This document shows, in pieces, positions 8,534 to 15,859 of a DNA stretch of 47,271 nucleotides (the first letter of the stretch is position 1; each line of letters starts with the position of its first letter). Under the pieces are notes generated by a model. The model made no database searches. It was not told the DNA's origin and was given only the letters and a program-made list of their open reading frames with translations. The translations under genes and the position numbers were made by a program. Source of the stretch: Microbacterium sp. (GTDB taxonomy: Bacteria > Actinomycetota > Actinomycetes > Actinomycetales > Microbacteriaceae); assembly GCA_019510305.1 (NCBI GenBank), contig JAEKKN010000044.1, positions 1 to 47,271 of the forward strand, written 5' to 3'.

Positions 8534-9070
8534 CTACGCGAACAGCAACGTGCTGCAGGGTCCGAGTACGACGAGCCAGCCCGCCGCTGCCACGATCAGG
8601 ATGCCGACGCCGAATCCGCGGGTTCTGGGAGAGAAGAGCAGCCCGACGCCGACGAGCACGGGCAGCCCGAAGATCACGAAGTATGCTGCGGGGCCGGCCT
8701 GACTCAGCACTGACATCGTGCCCAGGAAGAGGAAGAACGCGACGACGTAAGACAGGCATCCGATCCCGCTCCCGATGCCGATCTTGGCGCCGTTGCCGAG
8801 GCCTCTCTTCTGCCCGTACGGCGGGCCGGGTGGCATGCCGTACGGCATCTGAGGGACTTGTCCGTAGAACTGCGGCTGACCTGCGTGCGGAGGCTGACCG
8901 GAGTACGGCAGCTGGGCCGGGTGCGGCGGCTGGGCCGGGTACGGCGACTGACCGGAGTACGGCAGCTGGGCCGGGTACGGCGGCACGACCGGCTGCGGCG
9001 GCACGACCGGTTCGGGCGGCACCACGGCATCCGGTTCTTCGGGACTGCCGTCAGGCGGGTTGATGCTCAT
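8534..9070 (-). CDS. Proline-rich membrane protein in the radical SAM cassette
   Basis: This 178-aa protein has no recognised family. Residues 1-90 are a proline/glutamine/tyrosine-rich low-complexity segment built from degenerate repeats such as YPAQLPYSGQ. The C-terminal half has three predicted membrane segments, around SYVVAFFLFLGTMSVL, AAYFVIFGLPVLVGVGLLF and VGILIVAAAGWLVVLG. The ATG at 9070 overlaps the end of the upstream Lgt-like gene by 20 nt, so it is the last gene of a four-gene unit. The architecture resembles small actinobacterial membrane proteins that recruit partners through a proline-rich cytoplasmic tail. Function unknown. Confidence 0.75.
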   Translation of the reverse strand: MSINPPDGSPEEPDAVVPPEPVVPPQPVVPPYPAQLPYSGQSPYPAQPPHPAQLPYSGQPPHAGQPQFYGQVPQMPYGMPPGPPYGQKRGLGNGAKIGIGSGIGCLSYVVAFFLFLGTMSVLSQAGPAAYFVIFGLPVLVGVGLLFSPRTRGFGVGILIVAAAGWLVVLGPCSTLLFA

Positions 9071-9857
9071 TCTGTGTCCTCCGGTCGGCGGGGATGAACG
9101 CGCCCTTCCGCCACAACCATACGAGGCGGATGGCGAGCAGCGGGAGAGTCGCGAGCAGGAACAGCTGCGGGCGCGTGAAGACGAGCCAGGCGACGTCGTT
9201 GCCGCGCACGAACTCGACGAGGAAGCGGAAGACCGCATACGCAGCGATGTAGAGGGTGAGCGTCTCTCCGCTGCGGAGTCCGAGATGCCGCAGCCAGAAC
9301 CACAGCACGATGAACGCCGCGGCGTGGAAGACGATCTCGTACACGAAGCTCGGATGCAGGCCGACACCCGCCGGTGCACCCAGCCGGGTCGCCTGAGCGG
9401 GCGTCAGGACGATGCCCCAGTCGCCACCCGTGGGCGTGCCCGGGTCCTCGGTGAACAGGCATCCGAATCGGCCGATGGCCATGGCGAGAGCCACAGCGGG
9501 CGCGAAGAGATCGCCGCTGCGATCCCGGTATCCGACGATCCGCTTGGTGACGTGCACGCCCGCCCACGCGCCGACCAGAGCCGACAGGATCGAGGCGTTT
9601 CCCGACACCAGCTGCTCGCCCAGACTGAGGTTCTGCGACGGATCCAGATGCTGCGCCCAGGTGCCCAGTCGCGAGAAGATCGCCGCTCCGATGAGAGCGC
9701 CCAGCACGAGGTACGGGATCCGCGGATCGTTCGCGCCGCGTCGACGCGCTTCGACCCAGAACACGAGACCGCCCGCGAGCAGCCCGATTCCGACGAAGAA
9801 CCCGTGGGTCTCGATCGGCGGGCCGAATCCGAACAGGTCGGTCAGGGTGGGGAACAT
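9051..9857 (-). CDS. Lgt-family membrane protein (prolipoprotein diacylglyceryl transferase paralogue)
   Basis: This 268-aa polytopic membrane protein has the Lgt layout of about seven hydrophobic segments and the C-terminal FRFLVEFVRGND typical of the family. The Lgt signature GRxGNFxNxExxG should hold the catalytic region, but here residues 129-140 read GRFGCLFTEDPG, so the conserved Asn and following residues are replaced. The HGG segment before it is replaced by ALVGAWAG, losing the essential His. It is therefore probably not the housekeeping lipoprotein enzyme. It sits 3 nt after a small membrane gene and downstream of a Tes-like radical SAM gene. A role in moving or attaching glycerolipid groups is inferred. 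Confidence 0.8.
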   Translation of the reverse strand: MFPTLTDLFGFGPPIETHGFFVGIGLLAGGLVFWVEARRRGANDPRIPYLVLGALIGAAIFSRLGTWAQHLDPSQNLSLGEQLVSGNASILSALVGAWAGVHVTKRIVGYRDRSGDLFAPAVALAMAIGRFGCLFTEDPGTPTGGDWGIVLTPAQATRLGAPAGVGLHPSFVYEIVFHAAAFIVLWFWLRHLGLRSGETLTLYIAAYAVFRFLVEFVRGNDVAWLVFTRPQLFLLATLPLLAIRLVWLWRKGAFIPADRRTQNEHQPA

Positions 9858-9860
9858 CGG

Positions 9861-10169
9861 CTATCCCAGCATCCGCATCCAGAGCATCACCCAGAACGGG
9901 ATCGCCGCCGCCGAGAGCACAGCGAGCACGATGAGGTAGGCGAGCACGTTGCGCGTGTCGCCGAGTTTGCAGCGCGAGCGCAGGAGGCCAGCTCGCCGGG
10001 CCTGTGCGTACGCGACGATCGCGATACCGGAGAAGCCCAGAAGCGCGACCGGACCGAGGACGCATGTGATCAGTGCGACGGTGGCGTTGACGCACAGCCG
10101 CAGCGGGTCGCGTGCGTTCGGGGGATCACCGACGCTCGGATCGCGCTGGTTCAACGGCCACGTGGTCAT
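9861..10169 (-). CDS. Small two- or three-segment membrane protein
   Basis: This 102-aa hypothetical protein has a polar N-terminus (MTTWPLNQRDPSVGDPP) and hydrophobic stretches at about residues 28-52 and 74-100. A basic RRAGLLRSRCKLGD loop lies between them. It resembles DUF4190-like small membrane proteins in layout but has no diagnostic motif. Its ATG overlaps the stop of the radical SAM gene by 4 nt (ATGA), and the Lgt-like gene begins 3 nt after its stop. It is thus translationally coupled within the cassette and may be an accessory or membrane anchor for the other proteins. Confidence 0.7.
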   Translation of the reverse strand: MTTWPLNQRDPSVGDPPNARDPLRLCVNATVALITCVLGPVALLGFSGIAIVAYAQARRAGLLRSRCKLGDTRNVLAYLIVLAVLSAAAIPFWVMLWMRMLG

Positions 10170-11767
10170 GATGTCGCCGCTGAACCGACGAGGGGCAGTG
10201 AGGTGCGGCCCGTGGCGGTCGAGAGCTTCTGATCGGACAGGGGCTTCCACGCCTGCACGGCGCAGAACGGAGCGCACTGATGCTCGTCGGTCTGGCCGTT
10301 GACGGTGGCGACGTGCACACAGCACTGCAGCAGACGTTCCTCGATCATGGTGTTGATGTCCATGAACGGCTTGACGGTGATGCGCTTCACCCGTTCGCCG
10401 AGGAAACGACGCAGCCGCTTGTGCTGTCCGGGGAGGGCCGCCGTGGCGAGCTTTGTGAGTGTGCCGATGCCGAGATCGCACCCGGTGCAGATGTCCTTCC
10501 ACAGCGACCCGATCGACGGGTGCGACAGCGACGACTGCTCGCTCAGCAGGTCGAGCAGCGACTGCTTCACGCTGTCCTTGAGGGCTTGGTTGACGTTGCT
10601 GTCCGCGATCCGGTTCGCGATGAGGCCGGGGTTCAGGTCGAGGAACTGCTTGAGCTGCTCGTGGCCGACCAGCGCCGTGAGGGACCGCCAGCTGTCGGAG
10701 TCGTCGCGGAGCAGATAGCCGACCGAGCAGCAGTGCGGGTGGCTGCAGGGGAGCGCCGTGAGGTCCTGCCAGGTGACTTCGCCGTCGGTCTGCGGCCCCA
10801 GGCGCGCGAGGACGCCGGTGTGGGTCAGCCGATCCGTCACGTCGATTCCGTTCGAGCGCCCTGACCCGAAGACGGGCTGGATGGTGACGCCTCCGACATA
10901 GGGTGTCACCATCGCGCGACGGACGACGGTGCCGATCTCATGGTCGTTGACGCCGAGGGCGGCGGTCATCGTCAGGGTCGTGAAGATGCCGGCACCTGAC
11001 AGCCTCTCGAGGGCGCGCTCCTTGAACCGCCGGATGTCGGCACCGCGGTGGAACTTCGAGGTCTCGGCTTCTTCTCCGTCGTACTGCAGATAGATCTCGA
11101 CGCGTTCGCGGTGCCGCGTGAGTACGGCGAGGAACTCATCGTCGTTGGCGATCCGCAACCCGTTCGAGTTGATCAGGATCCTCACGATCGGCCGGGCGAC
11201 CAGGTGCTCGAGCAGCTGTTCGAGCCAGGGGTAGAGCGTCGGCTCGCCGCCCGACAGCATCAACACGTCGATGCGGTCGTTCTCCCGCGCGAGCTTGGCA
11301 TCCACCGACGCGAGCACCTGTTCGAGCGGCGCCACGGCGCTCGCGGCCGGACTGGACTCGGCGAAGCACGTGGGACAGCGCAGGTTGCAGTGGTCGGTGA
11401 TGTCGGCGAGCAGGATGCAGGTGTGCTGGGTCTGCATCTCCGGAAGGCCGTCGAGGTACGCCTCCGGAACGGGAGCGAAGTTGCCGACGACGTCGGGAGT
11501 GTGCGCCTTGGTCGGCGCCGTCCACTGCTCCAGATAGCGGAGTATCTCGGCGGACTCGTCGTAGAGCGTCCGCTGCAGACCGTGCTCCCGACATCCGCGC
11601 TCGAGCCAGATCGTCCCGTCGCGGTCGGCCAGCCATCCGGACAGACGCTTCACTTCCGACAGCGGGCGATCGGGATCCTCGGCGTGGCATTCGGGGCAGA
11701 ACGCGTTGACGTACCGGTGGATGCGGTAGTCGCGGAGGGGCATTCCGGTCGTCGTCGGCTGAGGCAT
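10166..11767 (-). CDS. Radical SAM enzyme of the Tes/MJ0619 (lipid-coupling) type
   Basis: This 533-aa protein begins with a metal-binding pair CPEC (24-27) and CREHG (59-63). A central radical SAM domain follows: ITDHCNLRCPTCFA has the CxxxCxxC cysteines at 127, 131 and 134, and LSGGEPTLYP is at 172-180. The C-terminal third is cysteine-rich (LPCSHPHCCSVGY, DICTGCDLG, LLQCCVHV and APFC). This arrangement, with CC.H....PFC near the end, matches the tetraether lipid synthase/MJ0619 family. Those enzymes use several clusters and couple unactivated lipid chain carbons. The substrate here is unknown; lipid is inferred from family and from the adjacent Lgt paralogue. It leads a four-gene cassette with its own leaderless promoter. 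Confidence 0.85.
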   Translation of the reverse strand: MPQPTTTGMPLRDYRIHRYVNAFCPECHAEDPDRPLSEVKRLSGWLADRDGTIWLERGCREHGLQRTLYDESAEILRYLEQWTAPTKAHTPDVVGNFAPVPEAYLDGLPEMQTQHTCILLADITDHCNLRCPTCFAESSPAASAVAPLEQVLASVDAKLARENDRIDVLMLSGGEPTLYPWLEQLLEHLVARPIVRILINSNGLRIANDDEFLAVLTRHRERVEIYLQYDGEEAETSKFHRGADIRRFKERALERLSGAGIFTTLTMTAALGVNDHEIGTVVRRAMVTPYVGGVTIQPVFGSGRSNGIDVTDRLTHTGVLARLGPQTDGEVTWQDLTALPCSHPHCCSVGYLLRDDSDSWRSLTALVGHEQLKQFLDLNPGLIANRIADSNVNQALKDSVKQSLLDLLSEQSSLSHPSIGSLWKDICTGCDLGIGTLTKLATAALPGQHKRLRRFLGERVKRITVKPFMDINTMIEERLLQCCVHVATVNGQTDEHQCAPFCAVQAWKPLSDQKLSTATGRTSLPLVGSAATS

Positions 11768-11773
11768 GGTCTG

Positions 11774-11779
11774 AAGCTA
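11774..11779 (-). promoter_or_regulatory. -10 box of leaderless radical SAM cassette
   Basis: TAGCTT on the minus strand ends 6 nt before ATG 11767. This makes the cassette an independent, leaderless transcript separate from the SIMPL gene 43 nt upstream. Confidence 0.45.
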
Positions 11780-11810
11780 GCAGTCGTCGGCGCGCATCAT
11801 CCGACGACGC

Positions 11811-12481
11811 TCAGTGAGCGGCGAAGCGGGCTTCGACGGTTGCGGAGATCACGATGTCTTCGGGCTCGTACTCCATCGCGGGCGCGGAATCGGCGGCGAA
11901 GGCCATGCCACGGGCCTTCGTCATCGGCGACGGCCCCGGCTGGCCTGAGGAGATGAGGCCGGTGTCGGCGATCTCGAGCGGCGTCACATCGTTCATGCCG
12001 AGGGCTCCCGCGTAGGCGTGCGCCCTCGTGACGGCCACGCCGACCGCTGCCGCGGCCACTTCGCGTTCGATCCGGGCAGTCGTCTCGGGCGTGAGATGCC
12101 AGTTGACCCAGCCCACTTCGATGCCCTCCCAGGATGAGATCTCCGAGATCCAGATCGACAACTCGGATGCCTCGACGAACGTGCGACGAACGTGGCCGTG
12201 AAGTTCACGTTCGCGTAGTAGACCGGAGCGAGTCGTTTGCCCTCGGCATTCCACGGGCGCTCTGCCCGCACCGAGAAGTTCCTGCTGCTCCACTCGAGGA
12301 CGGCACCCGCATCCTTGCGGGCGGCGATGCTCGTGCGCAGCGGCTCTGCGAGGCGCAGTGTGCTGTCGACGACTGCAGTGCGTTCGGGACCTTCGGTGCG
12401 CACGCTGATGCGGACGGTGGCTCGCTCCGGAGCCACTCGTGCCTCGTGTTCGCCGCGGACGGTGGTGATCACATCGCTCAT
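11811..12481 (-). pseudogene. SIMPL-domain (DUF541) protein, frameshifted by an 11-bp duplication
   Basis: The N-terminal frame starts at ATG 12481 with MSDVITTVRGEHEARVAPER and runs through YYANVNFTATFV. It then shifts. The correct continuation EASELSIWISEISSWEG lies in another frame and proceeds to the stop at 11811 with TPETTARIEREVAAAAVGVA. The cause is a perfect 11-bp tandem duplication at 12173-12194. Removing one copy restores one 219-aa frame across the junction. SIMPL proteins are usually secreted or periplasmic, of unclear role; no signal peptide is seen here. The gene is intact on both sides of the lesion with normal codon use, so the event is recent, reversible, or an error. Confidence 0.88.
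12173..12194. repeat. Perfect 11-bp tandem duplication disrupting the SIMPL gene
   Basis: CGACGAACGTG occurs twice in direct succession (12173-12183 and 12184-12194). The total frame length of 671 nt minus 11 is divisible by three, confirming that one copy is the coding state. Slippage or recombination between the copies could restore the gene. Confidence 0.95.
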
Positions 12482-12488
12482 GCCCGCG

Positions 12489-12494
12489 ACTCTA
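12489..12494 (-). promoter_or_regulatory. -10 box of leaderless SIMPL gene
   Basis: TAGAGT on the minus strand ends 7 nt before ATG 12481, with no ribosome binding site between. It supports that start. Confidence 0.45.
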
Positions 12495-12613
12495 CGCCTG
12501 CCTGCGGGAATGGCGGAGCCACTCGAATCGTTGTAAACTGTGAGGCTCGGGTGCACACCATCCGATCTGGTAATTACACAGTGCGACAGCGGCTCCTTCG
12601 AGAGAAGGACCAC

Positions 12614-12980
12614 GGGGCTGATCGGTTTCGACAGCGCCTGTGAATCCACGAGAAGCGGGCCGAGGATGCAGGGTTATCTCGTGAACGCTCCCTGCAAAAC
12701 AATAAGTGCCGAAACCAAGCGCACTGACTTCGCCCTCGCTGCCTAAGCGAGCCCGATAGTCCGTCAGACCGTGTGTGACCCCGCCACGGACCCTGGCGTC
12801 ATCTAGGGGTCTTGCTGTGTGACGGCGCCTGGACGTCACGCGGGACTCTTCCCAGGCTGGGCTCGTCGACTTAGGTGTCTGTGACAAAGGTCGGAGCCGA
12901 GCAGAACGTCTGCACAGACTGCGCCCGGAGAAGACGCAGTATCTCAGCGTTGGACGGGGGTTCGATTCCCCCCAGCTCCA
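12614..12980 (+). ncRNA. ssrA: Transfer-messenger RNA (ssrA)
   Basis: The 5' end GGGGCTGATCGGTTTCGACA pairs with the 3' CAGCTCC to form the acceptor stem. A T-arm GGGGGTTCGATTCCCCC lies just before it. The resume codon GCC at 12708 opens the tag reading frame, AETKRTDFALAA, ending at TAA 12744-12746. The tag is close to other Microbacteriaceae-group tags and ends in the ALAA degron. Pseudoknot-rich sequence fills 12750-12900. The terminal CCA is not encoded (ACA follows) and must be added. tmRNA with SmpB rescues ribosomes stalled on broken messages. Confidence 0.97.
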
Positions 12981-12996
12981 CAAACGATTGAGCCGA

Positions 12997-13036
12997 GGTT
13001 CGAGAGCTTGCTCTCGAACCCAGGCGATTGAGTTTT
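12997..13036 (+). terminator. Hairpin downstream of tmRNA
   Basis: A perfect 10-bp stem GGTTCGAGAG / CTCTCGAACC (12997-13006, 13011-13020) with a CTTG loop is followed after 12 nt by TTTT (13033-13036). The hairpin is enclosed by direct repeats CGATTGAG at 12985-12992 and 13025-13032. It plausibly ends or protects the ssrA transcript, although the T-run is short and distant. Confidence 0.55.
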
Positions 13037-13085
13037 GTAGAAGTGGCGAGCGAAGCACGCCACGATACAGGTCGCTGTCGCGAGT

Positions 13086-13124
13086 GAAGAGCCCCTGCAG
13101 GTCGATGACCGGCAGGGGCTCTTC
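13086..13124 (-). terminator. Terminator between tmRNA region and membrane protein gene
   Basis: A perfect 13-bp inverted repeat, GAAGAGCCCCTGC (13086-13098) and GCAGGGGCTCTTC (13112-13124), lies 5 nt after the stop of the minus-strand gene. It can work in both directions. The rest of the 13037-13129 stretch has one more weak GTGGCG/CGCCAC hairpin and no gene. Confidence 0.75.
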
Positions 13125-13129
13125 GCGTG

Positions 13130-14068
13130 TCACTCGCCGAACGTGTAGTCGATCTTGAGGAGGACGTCGAGCTTCGCATTCGACGGGAGGTCCTCGACGT
13201 CGACCTCGGTCTTGTCGTATGCCGGGTCGAGGCCGCACGAGACCGTGAGGGTGCCGCCGTTGGCTGGGAAGTCGGTCAGATCCGAGCAGATCCCGATCAG
13301 CTCGTCGTCGACGAAGACCGCCAGGTAGACCTCCGTGTACTCGGCGGCTGCCGACAGCGTCGAGGCGAGATCGGCTTCGGCGTGGCCATCTCCGGTGCGG
13401 GCTTCGACGATCGTCGCACCCCCGCTGAGGGGCGGGTCGATCCACTCTATGTCCAGCTGCTCGACCACGAAGTGGTCGAGCTCGTCGAGGACGGTGAGGA
13501 AGCTGGCGTCCAAGACCGTGGTCTGATCAGGCAGCAGGTAGAACAGATCCAGCGTCCGGTAGATGATGCGACCGTCAGCGTCGTACGCGGTGATGTCGAA
13601 AGAGGAGCGCGCGACCTGGTTGCTGCTCGTGTTCGTCACGAGCGCATACAGCGTGGAGATGCTCGAATCGGATGCGAGTGCGAAATGATCCACTCGAAGG
13701 TCGGAGGCGACCGTCACGGGGTAGTCCTGGACCTCTGTGGTCGTGGATCCCGCGGAAGTTCCCTGGGAGGTCGACGTGGGATCGGGGGTCGGATGAGGCG
13801 TCGACGCCGAACCACCCTGTATCAGCAATGCCGTCGAGACGCCCAAGCCGATCGTCGACAGCAGCAGCACGGAGCATGCGATCGCGAGCACGATGACCGC
13901 GATGTTCCGCTTCCCCGGCGACGCGGGGCGGGAAGGCAATGCCGGGGGTGCGGTCTGGGTGGGCAGCGGCACTGCCGGCTGGGCGGGCGCGAGGGGAGGA
14001 GCGAAGACAGGCGGAGCCAGGGGCACTCGCTGCTGCAGAGGGTCCTGTCGTGGCTCGTCCGTCGTCAT
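13130..14068 (-). CDS. Membrane-anchored extracellular protein with proline-rich N-terminus
   Basis: This 312-aa protein has a proline-rich cytoplasmic head (residues 1-52, PLAPPVFAPPLAPAQPAVP). One membrane segment at about 55-82 (NIAVIVLAIACSVLLLSTIG) and a Ser/Thr/Pro linker follow. The exported domain from about residue 110 contains FALASDSSISTLYALVTNTSSN and FDITAYDADGRII, resembling FxLYD-type beta-sandwich domains. Two cysteines near 262 and 280 could form a disulfide. No enzymatic motif is seen. A terminator lies right after the stop. A TAGGCT -10 box about 50 nt upstream of the ATG suggests a separate promoter. Function unknown. Confidence 0.75.
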   Translation of the reverse strand: MTTDEPRQDPLQQRVPLAPPVFAPPLAPAQPAVPLPTQTAPPALPSRPASPGKRNIAVIVLAIACSVLLLSTIGLGVSTALLIQGGSASTPHPTPDPTSTSQGTSAGSTTTEVQDYPVTVASDLRVDHFALASDSSISTLYALVTNTSSNQVARSSFDITAYDADGRIIYRTLDLFYLLPDQTTVLDASFLTVLDELDHFVVEQLDIEWIDPPLSGGATIVEARTGDGHAEADLASTLSAAAEYTEVYLAVFVDDELIGICSDLTDFPANGGTLTVSCGLDPAYDKTEVDVEDLPSNAKLDVLLKIDYTFGE

Positions 14069-14165
14069 GCTCGCGTTCTCCCCACGGTTGCCGTCATGCG
14101 TCCATGCGCTGGCAGGAAGCCTATCGTCAGTCCTCTGCTGCGCGCCGCTGGCCGATATCGAGGAG

Positions 14166-14735
14166 TCAACCGGCCCAATCGATGAGGATGAGGCCCTGCT
14201 TGGTGTCGGACAGCTTCACCCAGCCGTCGCCGAACAGGTACGTCATTCCGTAGCCCTCGTCATCCGTACCCAGGGAGAACTGCGGGTCCTCCGTGAAGTA
14301 GCTGCCCTCGGGGCCGTTCTCGCGGAGCCAGCCGCTCTCGAGCAGCGATGCCTGGGCTGCGGCCGCGTCGTCGGACGATATCTCCGCCCAGCCGTAGAGC
14401 TGTCCGTGATCGGTCGCGATCGTGTAGTCGGCCCAGAAGCACAGCATGCCGTCGGGCAGCGCGATGTCGCCGATCACGAAGTCCTGGCGCTTCGGCGTCC
14501 AGCCGATGGCAGTCAGCGCCTCCACAGTGCCCTCGGTGATGATCGTGTCGCAGGCGGGCTTGCCGTCAGTCGCATCAGGGGCCTCGGTCTCGACCGGCTG
14601 AACCGTGGGCTCCGGCGTCGTCTCGGCAGCGGGTCTCGTCGGCTTCGGCTCGGACGGGGGCGCGCCGGAGCACGCCGTGAGGACGACGGCGAGGAGCAGC
14701 GCCGAGAGGGCTGCGGCGGGGATGCGGGGGTTCAT
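14166..14735 (-). CDS. Lipoprotein of unknown function
   Basis: This 189-aa protein carries a signal peptide with hydrophobic core AALSALLLAVVLTAC. The lipobox LTAC places the modified cysteine at about residue 22. A Pro/Thr/Glu-rich spacer (residues 25-55) precedes a compact domain with two cysteines (KPACDTI and GMLCFWADY) likely to form a disulfide. The domain is rich in Trp, Asp and Gly. No known family is recognised. It is expected on the outer face of the membrane. The hisN gene follows on the same strand after a gap in which no terminator is evident. Confidence 0.75.
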   Translation of the reverse strand: MNPRIPAAALSALLLAVVLTACSGAPPSEPKPTRPAAETTPEPTVQPVETEAPDATDGKPACDTIITEGTVEALTAIGWTPKRQDFVIGDIALPDGMLCFWADYTIATDHGQLYGWAEISSDDAAAAQASLLESGWLRENGPEGSYFTEDPQFSLGTDDEGYGMTYLFGDGWVKLSDTKQGLILIDWAG

Positions 14736-14754
14736 CTCGTGCCTTGAGGTCTGG

Positions 14755-15552
14755 TCAGTCGTGCAGGAGGGCGAGGAAGGCGTCGTGGAGGATGCCGTTG
14801 CTTGCGAGTGTCGAGCGGTCCGAGATAGTCTCAGCGCCCTCGAAAGACGTCATCCGGCCGCCTGCTTCTCGGACGATCGGCACGGCCGCGGCGATGTCGT
14901 ACTCTTTGACGTCGAACTCGGCGACCATGTCCACACGTCCCTCGGCGAGCATCATGTACGAGTACACGTCGCCGTAGGCACGGTCGCGCCAGACCCGGTC
15001 AGCAAGCGTGAGCAGCTGGTCGAGATGGCCGGAGCGCGACCACTGCGCAATGCTCTGGAAGCTCACGCTCGCATCGTCGAGGGAGCTGACGGAGGACGTG
15101 CTGAGGCGACGCGCCCCGGCATCCGTCGTCGTCCATGCGCCGCCGCCCGTCGACGCCCACCAGCGGCGTCCGAGCGCAGGCATGCTGACGACGCCGACCT
15201 GGGGGACTCCGTCGATGGCGAGGGCGATCATCGTGCCCCACAGCGGGATGCCCCGCAGATAGTTGGCGGTGCCGTCGATCGGATCGATGATCCACTGGCG
15301 CTGGGTGCCGCCCTGGGCCCCGAACTCCTCGCCAAAGATGCCGTCCTCGGGGCGCTCGGCTTCGATGAGTCCTCTGATTGCACGCTCGGTCGCAAGGTCG
15401 GCGTCGGTGACGTGCGAGTTGTCGGCCTTCGTCGAGATCTGCAGATCGGCGCTGTCGAAGCGGGCCAGGGACTGCTCGTCGGCCGCATCGGCGAGCCGAA
15501 GGGCGAGAGCGAGGTCGGAGGAGAGATCGTCGGCGCGGGGGGAGGCGGTCAC
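14755..15552 (-). CDS. hisN: Histidinol-phosphatase of the inositol monophosphatase family
   Basis: This 265-aa protein belongs to the IMPase fold. The metal ligands are present in FGEEFGAQGG and in IDPIDGTANYLRGIPLWG (about 85-105), and in YDIAAAVPIVREAGGRM near residue 220. KADNSHVTDADLATERAIR near residue 40 completes the active site. This subgroup is the actinobacterial HisN, which removes phosphate from L-histidinol phosphate; a general inositol phosphatase is the alternative. The GTG at 15552 is chosen because a TATCCT -10 box lies 7 nt upstream and the frame further upstream has no homology. Confidence 0.85.
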   Translation of the reverse strand: MTASPRADDLSSDLALALRLADAADEQSLARFDSADLQISTKADNSHVTDADLATERAIRGLIEAERPEDGIFGEEFGAQGGTQRQWIIDPIDGTANYLRGIPLWGTMIALAIDGVPQVGVVSMPALGRRWWASTGGGAWTTTDAGARRLSTSSVSSLDDASVSFQSIAQWSRSGHLDQLLTLADRVWRDRAYGDVYSYMMLAEGRVDMVAEFDVKEYDIAAAVPIVREAGGRMTSFEGAETISDRSTLASNGILHDAFLALLHD

Positions 15553-15559
15553 GGCACCA

Positions 15560-15565
15560 AGGATA
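15560..15565 (-). promoter_or_regulatory. -10 box of leaderless hisN
   Basis: TATCCT on the minus strand ends 7 nt before GTG 15552. The spacing fixes the otherwise ambiguous hisN start. Confidence 0.5.
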
Positions 15566-15639
15566 GTCGTCCGATCTGACTGCGGTCTGCGCCGCCGACA
15601 TGCTGCGACACGCGCGGGAGGAGCAGCGCCCGGCCTCGA

Positions 15640-15669
15640 TTTCACATGCGGCCCAACCGCTGGTAATGT
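15640..15669 (+). promoter_or_regulatory. Promoter of tRNA-Lys
   Basis: TTTCAC (15640-15645) and TGGTAATGT, an extended -10 with TAATGT at 15664-15669, are separated by 18 nt. The predicted start is about 25 nt before the mature tRNA. Confidence 0.55.
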
Positions 15670-15701
15670 AATTCCTCGGCCGGGGATGCTTCCCGGGCCA
15701 C

Positions 15702-15774
15702 GCACCTCTAGCTCAATCGGCAGAGCAACTGACTCTTAATCAGTGGGTTCAGGGTTCAAGTCCCTGGGGGTGCA
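15702..15774 (+). tRNA. tRNA-Lys (anticodon CTT)
   Basis: The acceptor stem GCACCTC pairs with GGGGTGC, and the discriminator is A at 15774. The anticodon arm ACTGA-CTCTTAA-TCAGT gives anticodon CTT, reading AAG, the dominant lysine codon in this GC-rich DNA. The T arm is CAGGGTTCAAGTCCCTG. The 3' CCA is not encoded. Confidence 0.97.
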
Positions 15775-15780
15775 CGGATC

Positions 15781-15815
15781 AGCCCTGATGACTCTCGCCA
15801 GTCATCGGGGCTTTT
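15781..15815 (+). terminator. Terminator of tRNA-Lys
   Basis: AGCCCTGATGACT (15781-15793) pairs with AGTCATCGGGGCT (15800-15812) with one G-T wobble, and is followed by a T-run ending at 15815. It begins 6 nt after the tRNA. Confidence 0.9.
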
Positions 15816-15859
15816 CTGCGTCTGCCGGCAGTGCGCGATAGCGTGATCTCGGAGGGGTC

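Noticed and set aside
12961..12980. Integrated island at the ssrA 3' end
   Set aside because: The tmRNA T-arm end is not repeated downstream and no integrase, phage or plasmid gene is found in the window.
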